Shown: in pieces, positions 61,102-64,000 of the stretch | Position numbering within the stretch: position 1 is the first letter of the stretch | Layout: every line of letters begins with the position of its first letter | Source: Pseudobdellovibrionaceae bacterium | Lineage (GTDB): Bacteria > Bdellovibrionota > Bdellovibrionia > Bdellovibrionales > JAMPXM01 | Assembly (NCBI GenBank): GCA_947462815.1 | Contig: CANHQR010000009.1 | Coordinates: 19,017 to 83,016, forward strand | Direction of reading: 5' to 3' | DNA: 64,000 nt | Notes under the pieces: model-generated | What the model saw: only the letters and a program-made list of their open reading frames with translations | The model's database searches: none | What the model was told of the DNA's origin: nothing | Made by a program: the position numbers and the translations under genes

Positions 61102-62112
61102 TCAGGACGCCTCTTGACTATGCTCTTTCATAAATCCGGCAAGTTTGCAGCGCAGGCGACTCATCGCCTGAGCGTGTAACTGCGAAACGCGGCTCTCAGT
61201 CACGCGTAAAACCTTACCGATCTCTTTGAGGTTGAGATCCTCGTAGTAATAGAGCGAAAGGACTAGTCGTTGACGTTCCGGCAACTCTTCAATCGCCTTG
61301 GTGATGATATCCTTCACCGACTTCGAGCTGAGTTGAATCAGTGGATTCGCAACGCGCACGTCCTCGAGCAAGGACATGAAAGACTTCTTATCGACATTGG
61401 AGAAAGAGGAAATCTCGTCGATCGAAAGGACCGAGACCGGACGCACCTGATTGACGAGCTCAAAGAACTCCTCAATGGTCATGTTCAGTCGTTCCGCGAC
61501 CTCTTCGTCGCTCGCCTGCCGGCCCAACTCGATTTCCAGTTCGGCCACTGTTTTATCCAGAAGCTTCGCTTTATCGCGGACAGATCTTGGAACCCAATCT
61601 TGTGAACGCAATTCATCGAGAATCGCACCGCGGATACGGAATTCCGCATAGGTCTTGAAACGGTTGTCACGATTCGGATCGTATTTGTCGATCGCATCCA
61701 TCAGACCGATCACTCCCGAAGAAATGAGATCATCCAGCTCGATATTCGCAGGCAATCGAACGGCAATCTTCTGCGCCACAAATTTGATGAGCGGGGCATA
61801 CTCTTTAATGAGCTCTGTCCGATCCTCTTCACTTCGCACAAAGCCATTTGCTCCCGGCTTCATGTTGAATCGCGCTTCAGATTGAGCTGAGCCGAAGCGG
61901 ACCGTGGGACGTCCGTTCTTACCGATGGGTGCTGGCGTTTCTGCTTCTGCAACGGCTTCAACACTCGCCTCTGGCTGAGCGTTGCCCTCGACGCTCTTCA
62001 GTGCGGCCTTGCTTTTTCGCCCCCCCGCTTTAGCCGCGGCATCTTCAGCCGAGCCGCGTGAACTCTTAGAGGCCTCTTTATATTTGCGAAGCTGACTCGA
62101 ATTTGCCGTCAT
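61102..62112 (-). CDS. fliA: flagellar sigma factor FliA (sigma-28)
   Basis: A 336-residue sigma-28. Region 2 reads YAPLIKFVAQKIAVRLPANIELDDLISSGVIGLMDAIDKYDP; then FRIRGAILDELRSQDWVPRSVR (the FliA/WhiG hallmark), region 3 with LGRQASDEEVAERLNM and region 4 with LKEIGKVLRVTESRVSQLH. A ~95-residue Ala/Glu/Lys-rich N-terminal tail exceeds E. coli FliA. It directs late flagellar genes, flagellin and motors. GAGGGAG precedes ATG 62112. It lies 175 nt downstream of flhG. Confidence 0.96.
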   Translation of the reverse strand: MTANSSQLRKYKEASKSSRGSAEDAAAKAGGRKSKAALKSVEGNAQPEASVEAVAEAETPAPIGKNGRPTVRFGSAQSEARFNMKPGANGFVRSEEDRTELIKEYAPLIKFVAQKIAVRLPANIELDDLISSGVIGLMDAIDKYDPNRDNRFKTYAEFRIRGAILDELRSQDWVPRSVRDKAKLLDKTVAELEIELGRQASDEEVAERLNMTIEEFFELVNQVRPVSVLSIDEISSFSNVDKKSFMSLLEDVRVANPLIQLSSKSVKDIITKAIEELPERQRLVLSLYYYEDLNLKEIGKVLRVTESRVSQLHAQAMSRLRCKLAGFMKEHSQEAS

Positions 62113-62287
62113 GTACTCCCTCTCGCCTGCCAGTTCAGAATATCAAGTCCACCCGTCGAGCAGAAGTCCTGACGTTTTCATGCCAGACTTCCCGGATCAC
62201 TTTCTTGCCTCTTCTCGCACTTTGACGCATCGGTAGCCGCCAATAGGTCGAGGGCCCTTCGTCGAGGCCCTTGTGAAGATCGACCGA

Positions 62288-63124
62288 TCAAGCCGCGCCG
62301 ACCATTTGTCTCCAGAAAAACTGTAAACTTCCTTTACACTCGCCTAGACGTTGACGCTGTACGATCTCGCGCGCCAGGTTACGAATCGCCGCTGCGGACT
62401 CGCTTTGTGGTTGCGCACGTCCGACCAACTGCTGACTGCGCACCGCCTGTCGCAAATGGGGATCCATAGGAATCACTCCCGCCATTTCGAGTCTCACCGG
62501 CAAAAAGCGAGCAACGACACTCTCAAGTCGATTAAAGATTCGTTCGCCGTCTTGTTGATCCCGAACTTGGTTGCAAATGACTTGAAACCGATTCTCCCGC
62601 GCCTTCAGGTGCAGGGTCTTAATGAGTGCGTAAGCGTCCGTCAGTGATGAAGGATCTGGCGTCAAGACAACGTGGATCTCCTCAACCGCAGAGTTTAAAA
62701 ACAAGACGTTGTCTGTGATCCCAGGAGCCGTATCGACCAGCACGACATCATACGAGTCCTCGAGCTGGCTGATCTGATCCAACAAAGTTTGCTTCGCGAT
62801 TGCCGTCAATTTTTGCAAATCATAAATGCCACTTCCACCCGGGATCAGAGTGATGTTCTCACTGACCGGCATCATGATATCCTGGATCAACGCTTCACCC
62901 TGCACGACCTCGTGCAAGCTTTGGCGAGCGCGCAAACCAAACATCACATCGAGATTGGCCATGCCAAAATCACCGTCTATGAGCAGAACGCGCTGGCCGG
63001 CGCGCGCCAACTCCAGGGCGAGATTTGCTGTGAGTGTGCTCTTACCGACACCGCCTTTGCCCGAAGTCAACGACATGACCCGCGGCGCGAATACGGGCGC
63101 CGAACCGGTCGTGGACAACATCAT
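62288..63124 (-). CDS. flhG: FlhG (FleN/YlxH) ATPase
   Basis: A 278-residue MinD/ParA-type ATPase that limits flagellar number and works with FlhF. SLTSGKGGVGKSTLTANLA is the deviant Walker A, DGDFGMANLDVMFG the second motif, and VLVDTAPGITDNV the Walker B region; IPMDPHLRQAVRSQQL is a typical FlhG switch region. Start ATG 63124 has GGGGAGG 6 nt upstream and overlaps the flhF stop (ATGA). Confidence 0.95.
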   Translation of the reverse strand: MMLSTTGSAPVFAPRVMSLTSGKGGVGKSTLTANLALELARAGQRVLLIDGDFGMANLDVMFGLRARQSLHEVVQGEALIQDIMMPVSENITLIPGGSGIYDLQKLTAIAKQTLLDQISQLEDSYDVVLVDTAPGITDNVLFLNSAVEEIHVVLTPDPSSLTDAYALIKTLHLKARENRFQVICNQVRDQQDGERIFNRLESVVARFLPVRLEMAGVIPMDPHLRQAVRSQQLVGRAQPQSESAAAIRNLAREIVQRQRLGECKGSLQFFWRQMVGAA

Positions 63125-64000
63125 AATGATCCTCCCCAAGTTGATGAATCTGAGGCGATTTGACCGCCTCGGGCGGCCGTCGTCGGCTGCGCGGTTGAAG
63201 AATTTAAACTTGAAAGTTTGTAGAGCAGATCCAGAACACGCTCTTTAGTGGCGCGCTCGAAGTCTTCCGGAATCCGGGAACCGACACCGAAACTGTGTAG
63301 CGGCAAACCCGACTTAAGCTGCAGCGTCGGAATCACACCATACTGCACGCAAAGATCGAGGCCTGTGAAAATCAAGTCCGTCAGGTTCGCCACGCGGAAC
63401 CGACGAAGAGTTTCCATCGCATCGGTCTCTTTCATAGTCGCCGAGAGACAGAGGTGCACACGCAGGTCGCTCGCCGAGTTCACTTGTGAACCCTGCGGCA
63501 ACAAACTACGCAGCCGCTGGATCTCTTCCATTTCGCGCAGTGAAGCGCCCGATGTATCCACGAGGATATGATCGACATGCGATAGCTGCTGTTCGATCCA
63601 GGTCCAATCCGACTTATCGCGAATCACGGCAAATGGAACGTTCAAAATCTGCGCGTAAATTTTCAGTTGATCGATGGCTCCCACCTTCGAAACATCGGAG
63701 CTCACAATGGCGATCTTTTTGCGCTCTTTGATCACCATTTGCGCGGCGGTCTTCACCAATTGGGCCGTCTTTCCACCGCCGACCGGTCCGACGAAAACAT
63801 GGTAGCGTCCTGCCGAGGTCGCCTCGCAGATCTGCACGTTGGTGAGCAACCACTTGGCCACCCAAGCTTCGATGCTGGCTTTGCGCTTGGCCTGAATAGG
63901 ATCAATTTCTCGACTGGCACGAAGAAGGATTTCACCGGCCAAGTCTGTTGCCACGCCCGCTTCAACCAAACGGCGGTAGGAGTCCGAGAAGTCATAACTC
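63121..64000 (-). CDS. flhF: FlhF SRP-type GTPase (partial, 5' end outside)
   Basis: The C-terminal part (~293 residues) of FlhF, the signal-recognition-particle-like GTPase that sets flagellum position. VFVGPVGGGKTAQLVKTAA is the G1 loop; IVSSDVSKVGAIDQLKIYAQ, HILVDTSGASLRE (G3 region), and TGLDLCVQYGV (G4-like TxxD/TGLD) follow in SRP-GTPase order. The frame continues open through position 64000, so the start lies beyond the window. Stop overlaps the flhG start by 4 nt. Confidence 0.95.
   Translation of the reverse strand, partial: SYDFSDSYRRLVEAGVATDLAGEILLRASREIDPIQAKRKASIEAWVAKWLLTNVQICEATSAGRYHVFVGPVGGGKTAQLVKTAAQMVIKERKKIAIVSSDVSKVGAIDQLKIYAQILNVPFAVIRDKSDWTWIEQQLSHVDHILVDTSGASLREMEEIQRLRSLLPQGSQVNSASDLRVHLCLSATMKETDAMETLRRFRVANLTDLIFTGLDLCVQYGVIPTLQLKSGLPLHSFGVGSRIPEDFERATKERVLDLLYKLSSLNSSTAQPTTAARGGQIASDSSTWGGSL

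Overview
The window reads as a chromosomal segment of a flagellated Gram-negative bacterium, most likely a Bdellovibrionota/Oligoflexia-type organism. This rests on gene content only: an flhF-flhG-fliA flagellar regulatory run next to an RpoH-type sigma factor, a Tad/Flp (type IVb) pilus locus, and a very high density of secreted or lipid-anchored proteins, many of them predicted peptidoglycan hydrolases or proteases. GC content looks moderately high, with a visibly more AT-rich patch at about 31.3-34.1 kb. I see no CRISPR array, intact prophage or rRNA operon.

Layout. 0-12 kb: a pilin-fold-like protein, a patatin phospholipase, an L,D-transpeptidase lipoprotein, a TIGR01212-type radical SAM protein, an MnmC-like methyltransferase, 6-phosphofructokinase, a GNAT protein, a GLG1-like Cys-repeat protein, an endonuclease/exonuclease/phosphatase-fold protein, an APC permease and a small lipoprotein operon. 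12-24.7 kb: an FKBP/Mip lipoprotein, a run of secreted proteins (one a possible Cys/His hydrolase, one an esterase-like protein), a DinB/hydrolase/TetR group with a near-perfect palindrome in the divergent promoter, a DUF4269 protein, a lysozyme-fold protein, two CBS-domain proteins, a CAP-domain protein and a trypsin-like protease. 24.8-31.3 kb: an HExxH protein translationally coupled to a membrane class III nucleotidyl cyclase, an AhpD-like protein and an SbtA-type permease. 31.3-34.4 kb: an AT-rich patch with a decayed IS3-family (IS2-like) transposase, two orphan membrane proteins and tRNA-Leu(UAG). 34.6-41.9 kb: a Bax-like glucosaminidase lipoprotein with a long ATPV-repeat linker, gcvH and gcvT, an MltD-like transglycosylase and folD.

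42.3-55.2 kb holds the Tad-like pilus locus, which is split. The first part carries an Flp-type pilin, three further pseudopilin-like genes (one of only 52 codons), a CpaB-like protein and an unknown membrane protein. The second part carries a CpaC-type secretin coupled to a CpaF ATPase. Between them lie a 787-residue secreted protein with coiled coils and a GGFAGMPGMA repeat on the opposite strand, a receiver-histidine kinase protein and an orphan TRAP-type binding protein. TadB, TadC, CpaE and prepilin peptidase are not in the window. 55-64 kb: an unknown conserved-looking protein, an outer-membrane-barrel candidate, aspS (residues typical of non-discriminating AspRS), a PHA-granule-type small protein, rpoH-like sigma, fliA, flhG and a truncated flhF.

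Together the genes point to a cell investing heavily in envelope remodelling, secreted hydrolases, surface pili and flagellar control. The best candidates for something new are the split Tad locus with its repeat protein, the missed tiny pseudopilin gene, and a hairpin that masks the ribosome binding site of the pilin gene.
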